Notes: generated by a model from the letters alone, not told the origin. Shown: positions 44,061-52,366, counted from the first letter of the stretch. The stretch: DNA of 64,000 bases from Planctomycetota bacterium (GCA_020638835.1 JACKHV010000003.1:62001-126000), one strand, 5' to 3'. Numbers and translations: made by a program.

Positions 44061-44528
44061 CTACTCCCTTCCGAAGATGGAACCGTGGGGAGCGTGGGCC
44101 GTGGATTCGACGGCGAACCCGCGTTGGACCGCGCTGGAGAGTTCTCCGAGCTCGCGGCCGAGCAGGAGCACGAGGTCGTCGCCCGTGATGATCCCGACGA
44201 GCTTGCCGTTGTCGTCGACGATCGGCAGCCGCCGGACGCCGTGGCGACGCATCACGGCCGATGCCTCCGACAAGCTGGCCGAGCTGTCGAGCGTGACGGC
44301 CGGAGCGCTCATGCAATCTCCGACGGAGGTCTCCTCGGGATCGAGGTCGTTCGAGAGCACGTAGAGCGCCAAGTCGCGATCCGTGACCACGCCGACGGGC
44401 CGGCGCTTGTCGTCGATCACGACGAGCGATCCGATGTGGGATTCGTGCATCATGCGCGCTGCGTAGCGCGCGCTCGTCGTAGGTGCAGCGACGCAGGGCG
44501 AGTGCAGATAGCGATCGGGGATCGTCAT
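44061..44528 (-). CDS. two-CBS-domain protein
   Basis: This protein has 155 residues, essentially only a tandem CBS module: RYAARMMHESHIGSLVVIDDKRRPVGVVTDRDLALYVLS, then EASAVMRRHGVRRLPIVDDNGKLVGIITGDDLVLLLGRE. Such stand-alone CBS proteins bind AMP/ATP-type ligands and often regulate partner enzymes under stress or low oxygen. An AAGGAGT ribosome site is 5 nt before the ATG. It leads the two-gene CBS operon divergent from the cbb3 oxidase, which suggests joint control of respiration. The partner protein cannot be inferred. Confidence 0.88.
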   Translation of the reverse strand: MTIPDRYLHSPCVAAPTTSARYAARMMHESHIGSLVVIDDKRRPVGVVTDRDLALYVLSNDLDPEETSVGDCMSAPAVTLDSSASLSEASAVMRRHGVRRLPIVDDNGKLVGIITGDDLVLLLGRELGELSSAVQRGFAVESTAHAPHGSIFGRE

Positions 44529-44618
44529 TTCGACTCCTTTCCGGTGCGAGACGGGCTCCAGCTTGGACTCTGCAAGTCGCGCCGTCGCCTAGCCGATCTG
44601 CGTACCCGGAAGCGGCTC

Positions 44619-44690
44619 GGGCTACGCCCTTCGACCCCGTCCAACTAAGCCGAAACACCATTTCCGGAGTCGCGCTCGCATCACTAACTT
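44619..44690 (+). promoter_or_regulatory. upstream region of the cbb3 operon with weak copy of the shared element
   Basis: GGGCTACGC (44619-44627) continues as CTACGCC-N6-CCCCGTC, a weak match to the element at 42640 and 57969. TAACTT at 44685-44690 is a possible -10, 49 nt before the ATG at 44740, giving the element a position near -66. Confidence 0.25.
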
Positions 44691-44739
44691 GGGCGCACCG
44701 GCGCGACCCTTCACGCGCCCGTCCAAGCCCGGAGATTCA

Positions 44740-45888
44740 ATGGACGTCAGAACCACTGGCCAGCGTGCCCGCCGCAGCGGGCGCGCCGAGATGCATCACT
44801 GTCATGGACAAGCAGCGATCTCGCTCTTGTTCTTCCTCTTCGCCGGCGCGCTCTTCGCATTGCCCTTCGCGCGCAAGCCGGACGCGCCCGCCTGGGGTCG
44901 CGAAGACCTGACGCGCAACACCGGCATCGCGAGGGACTTCACGCTGGAGCAGGACATCACCTATGCGGGTGAAGTCATCGACGCGGGCTTCGCCGGCGAG
45001 CTCCGGACCCTCGTCGAGGAGTCGAGCGAGACCTACTTCGGCATGCGCTCCGACTGGCTGATCGACCGCGGCATCCTCGAGATCGACCGCCTGCCCGCAG
45101 GTCGTCGCGCCTACGAGACCGAGTGCTCCGGCTGCCACGGTCGCATCGGCGACGGCGCCGGCCCGGCCGCGACCTTCCTCCATCCCCGTCCGCGGAACTT
45201 CCGCAAGGGCGCGTACAAGTTCACCACGACCAGCACCGGCATGCGGCCGAAGCGCTCCGACCTCTTCGGGACGATCACGCGAGGCCTCGCCGGATCCGCG
45301 ATGCCGAGTTTCCGCCTGCTCAACGAGGAGCGCCGGCACGACATCGTCGAGTACGTGCGCTTCCTCGGCATGAAGGGCGAGTTCGAGCACATGCTCGTCA
45401 CGATCGCGACGGACGAGGAAGAGCTGCCCGACCCGGAGGAGTACGCGAACCTCGTCGCCGACCGCTGGGATCCCGACAAGCTGATCTCGACCTTCCCCGG
45501 AGCGCCGGAGACGCCGCGCACCGCCGAGTCGATCGCCCGCGGACGCGAGCTGTACTTCGATCACTCTCGCGCCAACTGTGTCAGCTGCCACGGGAGTGAA
45601 GGCAAGGGGGACGGCGCTGCCGTGACCGGCTCGATGGAGGTCACCAACGGCTTCGGCGAAGACGTCACCGTCGAAGGCATCTACGACGACTGGGGCTACC
45701 GCATGTTCCCGCGCGACTTCTCGTCGGGCGTGTTCCGCGCCGGCCAGGAGGGCAAGGACCTCTACATCACCGTCGCGACCGGCATCGGCGGCACGCCGAT
45801 GGGTTCCTTCTCGGGCGTGCTCAGCCCCGAGGAGATCTGGGACCTCATCCACTTCGTTCAATCGCTCGGTGAAGGAGGTGGCCAGTGA
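44740..45888 (+). CDS. membrane-anchored diheme cytochrome c of the cbb3 operon (CcoP-like role)
   Basis: This protein has 382 residues. An N-terminal anchor (about 25-43) is followed by two cytochrome c modules with CSGCH (129-133) and CVSCH (280-284). Each has a GDGAG/GKGDG turn and a downstream RPRNFRKGAYKF or PRDFSSGVFRAG segment. Being the first gene of the operon and diheme, it probably takes the CcoP role of passing electrons to the oxidase, although it does not look like standard CcoP. The start at 44740 has GGAG 5 nt upstream; an in-frame ATG at 44791 is less well placed. Its stop overlaps the ccoN start (GTGA). A paralogue lies at 25925-27277. Confidence 0.85.
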   Translation: MDVRTTGQRARRSGRAEMHHCHGQAAISLLFFLFAGALFALPFARKPDAPAWGREDLTRNTGIARDFTLEQDITYAGEVIDAGFAGELRTLVEESSETYFGMRSDWLIDRGILEIDRLPAGRRAYETECSGCHGRIGDGAGPAATFLHPRPRNFRKGAYKFTTTSTGMRPKRSDLFGTITRGLAGSAMPSFRLLNEERRHDIVEYVRFLGMKGEFEHMLVTIATDEEELPDPEEYANLVADRWDPDKLISTFPGAPETPRTAESIARGRELYFDHSRANCVSCHGSEGKGDGAAVTGSMEVTNGFGEDVTVEGIYDDWGYRMFPRDFSSGVFRAGQEGKDLYITVATGIGGTPMGSFSGVLSPEEIWDLIHFVQSLGEGGGQ

Positions 45889-47351
45889 GCTCCGCCATGA
45901 CCGCAACCATGACCGCGCAGCCGCTGGTCAGCACGGACGGGAAGCCGCTCGTCGCCTATCACCTGGTGCGTTGGCACATCGCCGCCGCGGTGATCAGCCT
46001 GATCATCTCGATGTCGGCCGGCTTCCTCTACTCGTTGCAGTTCCTGGGGTACTTCCCCTTCGTGAACAACGAGATCCTCTCGCCCGGACACTTCCGCCTG
46101 ATCCACACCAACATGGCCGCATACGGCTGGCTGGTGAACGGCTTCACGGCGATGTGCTACTACGTCATCCCGCGCTTGACCGGCTACCGAGTCTGGTCGG
46201 CGAAGCTCGGCAATCTGATCTTCGTCGTCTGGCAGTTCATCCTCCTCGCCACCATCGGCGGCCTGGTGATGGGCAAGGCGCAGGCGATCGAGTGGGGTGA
46301 GACGCCCACGGGCTTCCGCCCCGGCAGCTTCGAGATGAACTGGGTCCCCGTCGACCTGCTCGTCGCGGTCGGCGCGGTGCTCGTCATCGCCCAGCTGATG
46401 GTGCCGATCTTCAAGGCACGCGATCAGAAGTTCTACGTGACGCTTTGGTACTTCACCGCCGGCCTGATCTGGCTCGCGCTGACGTACCTGATGGGCAACA
46501 TCATCCCCGAGTGGGTGCTCCCCGGCGCCGCCGGCGCTGCCGTGACCGGCCTCTTCATCCACGACCTCGTCGGCCTCTACGTGACGCCGATGGGCTGGGG
46601 CCTGATGTACTTCTTCGTCCCGCTGATCCTGCGCAAGCCGATCTGGAGCCACTCGCTCTCGGTCATCGGCTTCTGGGCGCTCGCCTTCTTCTATCCCCTG
46701 GGCGGCGTGCACCACTTCCTGATCAGCCCGATCCCCGACTACGTCGAGTTCGGCGCGATCACGACGACCATCGCGATCGAGGTCGTCGTCACGACCGTCG
46801 TGGTGAACTTCTTCATGACGCTGCGCGGCAAGTGGTCGGCGCTGCGGACGAACATGGCGATCCGCTGGTTCTACGCCGGCGCGGTCATGTACTTCATCAC
46901 CTGCCTGCAGTGCTCGTTCCACGTGACCTGGATGTTCCAGAAGATCATCCACTTCACCGACTGGGTGGTCGGTCACGCGCACATGATCATGTACGGCACG
47001 TTCACCTTCTGGATCTTCGGCGTGATCGACTGGCTGTGGCCGCGGATCGTCAAGCGCGAGTGGTACTCGAACCGACTGCGCGGTTGGCACTTCTGGCTCA
47101 GCACGATCGGCATCGTGATCATGTTCACCGACCTGACCATCAGCGGTCTGATCGTCGGTTTCATGCAGCGTGAGCTGAACCCCTGGTCCGACATGGTCAT
47201 GGCCTCCATCCCGTTCTGGTGGGTGCGGACCTTCTCGGGCGGCATGATGATCACCGGCCTCTTGTGCGGTGCCTACAACATGTGGATGACGGCTCGCAGC
47301 GACCGCGAGTACGTCGAAGACGCTCACTACATCGCGGTGGAAGCCGACTGA
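45885..47351 (+). CDS. ccoN: cbb3-type cytochrome c oxidase subunit I
   Basis: This protein has 488 residues with about twelve membrane helices. All metal ligands of CcoN are placed correctly: low-spin haem b His74 and His366, CuB His226, His276 and His277, high-spin haem b3 His364, and the cross-linking Tyr270 in AFFYPLGGVHHF. From His226 onward the spacing equals that recalled for Pseudomonas CcoN, offset by 19. Tyr270 argues for oxygen reduction rather than nitric oxide reduction. A perfect AAGGAGGT ribosome site lies 5 nt before the GTG at 45885, which overlaps the stop of the cytochrome gene. It catalyses high-affinity oxygen reduction. Confidence 0.95.
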   Translation: MSSAMTATMTAQPLVSTDGKPLVAYHLVRWHIAAAVISLIISMSAGFLYSLQFLGYFPFVNNEILSPGHFRLIHTNMAAYGWLVNGFTAMCYYVIPRLTGYRVWSAKLGNLIFVVWQFILLATIGGLVMGKAQAIEWGETPTGFRPGSFEMNWVPVDLLVAVGAVLVIAQLMVPIFKARDQKFYVTLWYFTAGLIWLALTYLMGNIIPEWVLPGAAGAAVTGLFIHDLVGLYVTPMGWGLMYFFVPLILRKPIWSHSLSVIGFWALAFFYPLGGVHHFLISPIPDYVEFGAITTTIAIEVVVTTVVVNFFMTLRGKWSALRTNMAIRWFYAGAVMYFITCLQCSFHVTWMFQKIIHFTDWVVGHAHMIMYGTFTFWIFGVIDWLWPRIVKREWYSNRLRGWHFWLSTIGIVIMFTDLTISGLIVGFMQRELNPWSDMVMASIPFWWVRTFSGGMMITGLLCGAYNMWMTARSDREYVEDAHYIAVEAD

Positions 47352-47366
47352 TCGGAGGCGATCGAC

Positions 47367-48020
47367 ATGGAACGTTTCTATACCCTCGCTTTCGTCGCCG
47401 GCATCGGCTGCTTCGCCGTGGCCTTCGTGCTCAGCTTCGTCTTCCCCTGGATGACGATCGACGACTACCACGGCACGCAGTTCGTGGACTGGGACCAGCT
47501 GGCGAAGACGCCCAGCTCTTCCTTCATCGAGCTGTCGGAGGATTTCCCCGACGAGTTCACAGCCGCCTTCCCCGGCGGCGTCAACTCGGAGAACTACAAG
47601 GAAGCCTTGCGCCTCGGCCGCGACCTCTACATCGGACAGGCTTGCTGGCACTGCCACAGCCAGTACGTCCGCGTGGTCTCGAACGAGATGCAGCGCTTCG
47701 GGCCTCCTTCCAACGTGCAGGAGTACCAGAACGCGCTGAACCAACCCCACCTGTGGGGCACGCGCCGGGTCGGTCCCGACCTGTCGCGTGAGTACGGCCT
47801 GCGCACGAACGGCTGGCACATCGCGCACCTGATCGAGCCGAAGGACGTCGTCCCGTACTCGATCATGCCGAGCTACGGCTTCTACTTCGAAGAGAACGGC
47901 GCGCCGAAGAAGGAAGGTTTCGCCCTCGTGACCTACCTGCAGTGGATCGGGTCCGAGTACGTGCGGCTCGACCAGGAAGCGAAGGCCAAGGCCTCCGCGA
48001 GCGGGGAGGGCGGGCAATGA
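47367..48020 (+). CDS. ccoO: cbb3-type cytochrome c oxidase subunit II
   Basis: This protein has 217 residues. It has an N-terminal membrane helix (about 5-26) and one haem c site, CWHCH (93-97), in the CcoO context ACWHCHSQYVRVV. GPDLSREYGLRTNGWHIAHLIEPKDVVPYSIMPSYGF supplies the axial methionine (MPSY), as in CcoO. It passes electrons from the diheme cytochrome to CcoN. GGAGG is 7 nt upstream of the ATG, and the stop overlaps the next start (ATGA). The length is normal for CcoO. Confidence 0.94.
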   Translation: MERFYTLAFVAGIGCFAVAFVLSFVFPWMTIDDYHGTQFVDWDQLAKTPSSSFIELSEDFPDEFTAAFPGGVNSENYKEALRLGRDLYIGQACWHCHSQYVRVVSNEMQRFGPPSNVQEYQNALNQPHLWGTRRVGPDLSREYGLRTNGWHIAHLIEPKDVVPYSIMPSYGFYFEENGAPKKEGFALVTYLQWIGSEYVRLDQEAKAKASASGEGGQ

Positions 48021-48349
48021 CCGACAAGCGCTCGAGCTTCCGCAAGATCGCGGACAACGATCCGGGCATCCACGGCTTCTTCGTGATCGCCTGCACGCTC
48101 GGTGGGGGCATGTTTCTCTACAAGCTCTTCAAGTTCTTCGAGACCATCAAGCGGGACGAGCTGGCCGGGTTCGCGAACGACCCGATCATGATCTACTTCT
48201 GGGTGGCCTTCGGATTCCTGTTCATGCTCGCGTGGGCCTACCTCTCGGGTCAGTTCCGCGACGTCGAGCAAGCCAAGTACGACATGCTCCAGCGCTTCGA
48301 GGAACAGGAGCGCGCTGAGGGACTCATCCGCTCGAAGGGAGACGCCTGA
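48017..48349 (+). CDS. small two-helix membrane protein of the cbb3 operon
   Basis: This protein has 110 residues with two membrane helices (about 21-37 and 59-75), a lysine-rich start and a charged cytoplasmic tail (EQAKYDMLQRFEEQERAEGLIRSKG). It is translationally coupled to ccoO (ATGA) and to the next gene (TGATG). It does not match CcoQ or CcoH obviously, so I regard it as an unassigned accessory subunit or assembly factor of this oxidase. The operon position is the only functional evidence. Confidence 0.7.
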   Translation: MTDKRSSFRKIADNDPGIHGFFVIACTLGGGMFLYKLFKFFETIKRDELAGFANDPIMIYFWVAFGFLFMLAWAYLSGQFRDVEQAKYDMLQRFEEQERAEGLIRSKGDA

Positions 48350-48582
48350 TGAACGCCGAACAAGAACTCGATCCGCAACAACCCCACGGATCCCCCGAGA
48401 AGACCGACGCGGAGCAGAAGGTGTTCGGCTTCGGGACCGGCGGCGTGCCGTGGTACCTGCTGATGGGCTACCTGGCATTCCTCGTGTTCTTCACCTGGTA
48501 CGTGCTCGAGTTCCAGCTACCCGACTTCCTCAACCAAGGTCCGGGCACCGGCGGTGAATCGCCGGTCGTGAACATTCCTTGA
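48349..48582 (+). CDS. single-helix small membrane protein of the cbb3 operon
   Basis: This protein has 77 residues: a hydrophilic acidic N-terminus, one membrane helix (about 34-54, PWYLLMGYLAFLVFFTWYVL) and a short periplasmic tail ending PVVNIP. It starts within the stop codon of the previous gene and lies 34 nt before the copper ATPase. The size and topology recall small accessory subunits such as CcoQ, but the sequence does not resemble them. Function is inferred only from its position. Confidence 0.65.
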   Translation: MNAEQELDPQQPHGSPEKTDAEQKVFGFGTGGVPWYLLMGYLAFLVFFTWYVLEFQLPDFLNQGPGTGGESPVVNIP

Positions 48583-48616
48583 CGGCTTCGCCGTGCGCCC
48601 CGTGCGCCCGGCGGTC

Positions 48617-50740
48617 ATGATGGTCGACTCCTCGCCCATGGACTCGACCTGCACACACTGCGGCTTGCCCGTCGCCGGAAAGCCTCCGGCGGAAGGCGAG
48701 CCGCAGTTCTGTTGCAGCGGTTGCTGCGTCGCGCACTACCTCGCGGTGCGCGGCGCCGAGGGCTCCGCGGACCGCATGGCGGCGCGGCTCGCGCTGTCGG
48801 CATTCCTCGCGATGGGCGTGATGGTCTTCTCACTGGCCACCTACGGCTCGTCGATCTGGGAAGGCGGCTCACAGGCCGAGCTCGACAGCGACGCGGCCGC
48901 AGCGCTCGACGGCGTCTACCGCCTCGGCGCGCTGGCGCTCGCCACGCCGGTGGTCTACCTGCTCGGGCTGCCGCTCCTCGACGCCGTCCTGCGCATGCGC
49001 CGCTTCTTCTCCGCGGACGCCCTGATCCTCGTCGGCGCCTTCAGCGCGTACGTCGTGTCGGCGTGGAACACCTTCTTCGAGGGCGGGCACGTCTACCTCG
49101 AGACGGCGACGATGGTGCTCGTGCTCGTCGGGCTCGGCCGCTGGCTCGACACGCGGGCCAAGGAACGCGCGCGATGCGAGCTCAGCCTGCTGCTGCCGGA
49201 ACGCGAACCTCCGGCGCGTCGCGTCGCGAACGGCGTCGAGTCCGAGGTGCCCGCGGACCAGCTCGCGCTCGGCGACCTGGTGCGCGTGCTCCCGGGCGAG
49301 TGGTTGCCCGTCGACGGCGTCGTCGTCGAAGGACGCTCGTTCGTCGACAGCTCCGCGCTGACCGGCGAAGCGGAACCCGTCAGCCGCGGGCCCGGCGACG
49401 CGGTGCTCGCGGGCGGGACGCTGGTCGACGGAACGCTGCTGGTGAGCACGGAGGCCACCGGCGGCGGTCGCGTGCGCGACGAGGTCGAACGGCTGCTCGT
49501 CGAAGCGCTGGGCGACCGCGGCAGGTTCGTCCGGCTCGCCGACCGCGTCGCGGGGGCCTTGTTGCCGATCGTGTTGCTCGTGGCGCTCGGAACTCTCTGG
49601 TACCACTGGCGGCACTCGGGAGCGGAAGCCGGGCTGATGCACGCGCTGGCGGTGTTGCTCATCTCGTGCCCGTGCGCGCTCGGCATCGCGACGCCGCTCG
49701 CTTTCTGGGCGGCGCTGTCCGAGTGCTTCCACCGCGGTGCACTGGTGCGCGGCAGCGAAGTGCTCGAGCGGCTTGCGTCGGCGAAGAAGGTCTTCTTCGA
49801 CAAGACCGGCACGCTGACCGACGGCGAGCTGGAGCTGGTCGGCGTCGAGGCGGACGACCGCGGCGTCGCGCTGGCGGCGGTGGCCGCGCTCGAGCGGCAC
49901 AGCGAACACCCCGTGGGCCACAGCTTGCGACGCGCGTGGCGCGACGGCGGCGGCTCGGACGAGTGCTTGCCGCAGGTCGTCGACTTCCGTGTGCTTCCGG
50001 GCCGCGGAGTGGAGGGCGTCGTGGGCGGCGCGACGTGGCGCGCCGTGCGCGCCGAGAGCTCAGAGGCCGCGGAGACGGTCGTGGACCTCTTCCGCGGGGA
50101 CGAGCGACGCGCGCGCTTCCGGCTGCGCGGCCGCCCGCGCCCCGAGGCGCGCGAGGTCGTGACCGCGCTCGCGAAGCGCGGCCTCGCGCCGTCGATCCTG
50201 ACCGGTGACCACGCGGGACCGGCGCGCGCCGTCGCGCAGGAGCTCGGGATCGAATTCGAAGCCGACCTGTTGCCCGCAGACAAGTTCGCGCGCATCGAGG
50301 CCGCCGGCGTCGACACGGTCTTCGTCGGCGACGGACTGAACGACGCGGCCGCCCTCGCCGCGGCGCGCGTCGGCGTCGCGGTGTCCGGGGGGTCTGCGCG
50401 CAGCCTGGACGTCGCTTCGGTCAACTTGTTGCGCCCCGGTCTCGGGTCTTTACCCGACCTGTTCGAGTTGTCGCGCACTGCCGTTCGCACCGCGAAGCAG
50501 AACCTCGCGTGGGCGTTCGGCTACAACGCGATCGGCCTTTGCTTGGCTGCTATCGGCCGATTGAGCCCAATCTTCGCCGCTTCCGCGATGGTCGTCTCGA
50601 GCGTCGTCGTCGTGCTGAACTCCGCACGCATCGTGCGTCGTCGCGAGGGTGAACACGCTTCGAACGGAGCGGAACGAAGACCGCGCGTTCCGACAAGAAG
50701 TTCCGAAGAGACTGTTGCGCGCCGCACGGAGCCCGCGTAG
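48617..50740 (+). CDS. ccoI: copper-transporting P1B-type ATPase (CcoI/FixI-like)
   Basis: This protein has about 707 residues. An N-terminal cysteine domain (CTHCGLP, then FCCSGCCVAHYL) is the zinc-ribbon-like module found on FixI/CcoI-type pumps. Eight membrane helices follow, with the copper-site CPC at 351-353 (ISCPCALGIATP), the phosphorylation site Asp395 in FDKTGTLTDGE, TGE in the A-domain (ALTGEAEPV), and GDGLNDAAALA. CcoI supplies copper for the CuB centre of cbb3 oxidase. The start is ambiguous: ATG 48617 is preferred over GTG 48593. It ends the oxidase operon; the TAG stop is the first half of the -10 candidate for the small RNA. Confidence 0.9.
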   Translation: MMVDSSPMDSTCTHCGLPVAGKPPAEGEPQFCCSGCCVAHYLAVRGAEGSADRMAARLALSAFLAMGVMVFSLATYGSSIWEGGSQAELDSDAAAALDGVYRLGALALATPVVYLLGLPLLDAVLRMRRFFSADALILVGAFSAYVVSAWNTFFEGGHVYLETATMVLVLVGLGRWLDTRAKERARCELSLLLPEREPPARRVANGVESEVPADQLALGDLVRVLPGEWLPVDGVVVEGRSFVDSSALTGEAEPVSRGPGDAVLAGGTLVDGTLLVSTEATGGGRVRDEVERLLVEALGDRGRFVRLADRVAGALLPIVLLVALGTLWYHWRHSGAEAGLMHALAVLLISCPCALGIATPLAFWAALSECFHRGALVRGSEVLERLASAKKVFFDKTGTLTDGELELVGVEADDRGVALAAVAALERHSEHPVGHSLRRAWRDGGGSDECLPQVVDFRVLPGRGVEGVVGGATWRAVRAESSEAAETVVDLFRGDERRARFRLRGRPRPEAREVVTALAKRGLAPSILTGDHAGPARAVAQELGIEFEADLLPADKFARIEAAGVDTVFVGDGLNDAAALAAARVGVAVSGGSARSLDVASVNLLRPGLGSLPDLFELSRTAVRTAKQNLAWAFGYNAIGLCLAAIGRLSPIFAASAMVVSSVVVVLNSARIVRRREGEHASNGAERRPRVPTRSSEETVARRTEPA

Positions 50741-50743
50741 ATA
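50715..50743 (+). promoter_or_regulatory. promoter TTGCGC-N17-TAGATA of the small transcript
   Basis: TTGCGC (50715-50720) and TAGATA (50738-50743) are separated by exactly 17 nt. The predicted start is near 50750, at the foot of a perfect hairpin. Confidence 0.5.
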
Positions 50744-50789
50744 AGCCGCCGTCGCGCGAGAGAACTCCACCGCGCGACGAACCTGACAC

Positions 50790-50864
50790 ATGCAACAACG
50801 CTTCAAGAAAGCCTCTCCCAAGTCGAAACCGATCCGCAAGGATCCGGGCAGAGGCCGCGTGTGA
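50790..50864 (+). CDS. possible 24-residue basic peptide
   Basis: ATG 50790 opens 24 codons ending in TGA: a lysine- and arginine-rich peptide beginning MQQRFKKASPKSKP and ending RGRV, with net charge about +9. No ribosome site is visible upstream. It could be a ribosome- or RNA-associated micropeptide. It does not resemble the small ribosomal proteins bS22 or bTHX that I know. It is recorded because it lies alone between a promoter and a strong terminator. Confidence 0.3.
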   Translation: MQQRFKKASPKSKPIRKDPGRGRV

Positions 50865-50895
50865 AGACGTTGAACTAGCGAGACGCAAGCACACC

Positions 50896-50940
50896 GAGAG
50901 GGCCCCCGGATCGAACGCGATCCGGGGGCCCTCTCGCGTT
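50896..50940. terminator. very strong terminator, 17-bp perfect stem
   Basis: A 17-nt arm at 50896-50912 (starting GAGAGGGCC) pairs perfectly with 50919-50935 across a 6-nt loop and is followed by GCGTTGTTCC. It ends the small transcript and the oxidase operon ahead of lysW. Confidence 0.85.
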
Positions 50941-50994
50941 GTTCCCCGACTTCCGCCGCTACCGGCATCGAATCCCTGACTGGAGACCCGAACC

Positions 50995-51183
50995 ATGACC
51001 ACCGAGACCAAGACCCTGAAAGCCGCCTGCCCCGAGTGTGACGCCGAGATCGTCGCGGCCGAGACGCCCTTCGTGCACGAGATCCTGCCCTGCCCCGAGT
51101 GCGGCCTGGAGCTGGAAGTCGTCGTCGCTGATCCCCTGCAACTGCTTCCCGCTCCGGAAGTGGAGGAGGACTGGGGTGAGTGA
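50995..51183 (+). CDS. lysW: amino-group carrier protein LysW
   Basis: This protein has 62 residues. It shows the two CPEC zinc knuckles of LysW (Cys12/15 and Cys33/36), an acidic body and the invariant C-terminal EDWGE. The final glutamate is where LysX attaches alpha-aminoadipate or glutamate, which then stays protected through the pathway. It heads a seven-gene operon: lysW, homocitrate-synthase-like, lysX, lysY, lysZ, lysJ, lysK. GGAG lies about 9 nt before the ATG. The following gene starts inside lysW (8-nt overlap). Confidence 0.95.
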   Translation: MTTETKTLKAACPECDAEIVAAETPFVHEILPCPECGLELEVVVADPLQLLPAPEVEEDWGE

Positions 51184-52366
51184 CCACCAGCCTTCCTCCG
51201 GCGCGACTTCGCGCGGAACCACCCGTCGGCGCCTCCCGGCGATCATCGAGTCCACCCTGCGCGAGGGTGAGCAGTTCTACGGCGCCGACTTCACCACGCA
51301 GCAGAAGCTGCGCATCGCGCGACTGCTCGACGACTTCGGCGTCGAGTACCTGGAGCTGACCTCGCCGATGGCGTCGCCACGCAGCCGCGAGGACTGCGAG
51401 ACGATCGCCGGCCTCGGACTGCGGGCCAGGACGCTGACGCACACGCGCTGCACCCTCGCCGACGCTCGCGTCGCGGTCGAGACGGGCGTGGACGGCGTCG
51501 ACATCGTGATAGGCGCCTCGCCGCAGCTGCGGCGCGCCTCGCACGGCTTCAGCGTCGACGAGATCATCGGCCGCGCGGGGGAGGTGATCCCCTTCCTGGT
51601 CGAGTCCGGCGTCGAGGTGCGGTTCAGCACCGAGGACTCGATGCGCACGGAGATTGCGGACCTGCTCCGCATCTACGAGCGCGCCGTCGACCTCGGCGTG
51701 CACCGCATCGGCATCGCGGACACGGTCGGAGTCGGTCGTCCGCGCGAGATCCACGCGCTGATCGGGCGGCTGTCGAGCACGCTCGACGTCGACGTCGAGT
51801 TCCACGGCCACAACGACACCGGTTGCGCCGTGGCGAACGCCTTCTGTGCGTGGGAGGGCGGCGCGACGCACATCGACACCAGCGTGCTCGGCATCGGCGA
51901 GCGCAACGGCATCACGCCGCTGGCCGGCTGGATCGCCCGCGTGACCGTCGAGGACCGCGCGCAAGTGTTGGAGCGCTACCGCCTCGAGCTGCTGCCCGCA
52001 CTCGAGCGCGAGGTCGCGAGCCTCGTCGGCATCGACGTGCCCTTCAACGCCTGCATCACCGGAACGAGCGCCTTCAGCCACAAGGCCGGCATCCACACCA
52101 AGGCGGTGTTGAGCGACCCGACGACCTACGAGTGCCTCGACCCCGCGGACTTCGGGCTCAACCGCTCGATCCTCACGGCGCACCGCTTGACCGGCTGGAA
52201 CGCCGTGCGGGCGCGCGGCGTCGAGCTCGGCGTCGAGCTCTGCGAGTCCCGCGCGCGCGAGGTGGCCGGTGCGATCAAGCGGCTCGCCGACGAACACAGC
52301 GTCGATGCGGCCGTGCTCGACGAGCTGATCCTGAGCGCGGCGCAGGCCGTGGAGGTCGCGCGATGA
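51176..52366 (+). CDS. lysS: homocitrate synthase-like protein
   Basis: This protein has 396 residues, an alpha-isopropylmalate/homocitrate synthase family TIM barrel. It opens IIESTLREGEQFYGADF (metal and substrate residues R-E-G-E-Q), then FSTEDSMRTE, VDVEFHGHNDTGCAVAN (metal histidines), IDTSVLGIGERNGITPL and FSHKAGIHTKAVL. Homocitrate synthase condenses 2-oxoglutarate with acetyl-CoA as the first step of the aminoadipate lysine route. Its place inside the LysW operon favours this over isopropylmalate or citramalate synthesis. The GTG at 51176 follows AGGAGGA and overlaps lysW. Confidence 0.85.
   Translation: MSDHQPSSGATSRGTTRRRLPAIIESTLREGEQFYGADFTTQQKLRIARLLDDFGVEYLELTSPMASPRSREDCETIAGLGLRARTLTHTRCTLADARVAVETGVDGVDIVIGASPQLRRASHGFSVDEIIGRAGEVIPFLVESGVEVRFSTEDSMRTEIADLLRIYERAVDLGVHRIGIADTVGVGRPREIHALIGRLSSTLDVDVEFHGHNDTGCAVANAFCAWEGGATHIDTSVLGIGERNGITPLAGWIARVTVEDRAQVLERYRLELLPALEREVASLVGIDVPFNACITGTSAFSHKAGIHTKAVLSDPTTYECLDPADFGLNRSILTAHRLTGWNAVRARGVELGVELCESRAREVAGAIKRLADEHSVDAAVLDELILSAAQAVEVAR

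Larger units (their letters stand above)
50750..50940 (+). ncRNA. candidate independent small transcript with 5' hairpin and terminator
   Basis: The element has a spaced promoter, a perfect 8-bp 5' hairpin (GTCGCGCG at 50751-50758 with CGCGCGAC at 50771-50778) and a 17-bp terminator stem. The 12-nt loop AGAGAACTCCAC exposes ACUCC, complementary to the GGAGU ribosome sites of both CBS genes. It contains a 24-codon reading frame, so it may be a dual-function RNA, a small mRNA or only the operon's trailer. About 190 nt in length. No family is recognised. Confidence 0.4.

Noticed and set aside
45885..47351. Nitric oxide reductase rather than cbb3 oxidase
   Set aside because: Tyr270 at the cross-link position, ligand spacing, and neighbouring ccoO and ccoI genes fit an oxygen reductase.
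50790..50864. The 24-residue basic peptide as ribosomal protein bTHX or bS22
   Set aside because: Residue pattern and length do not match either protein as I know them; only the basic character is shared.
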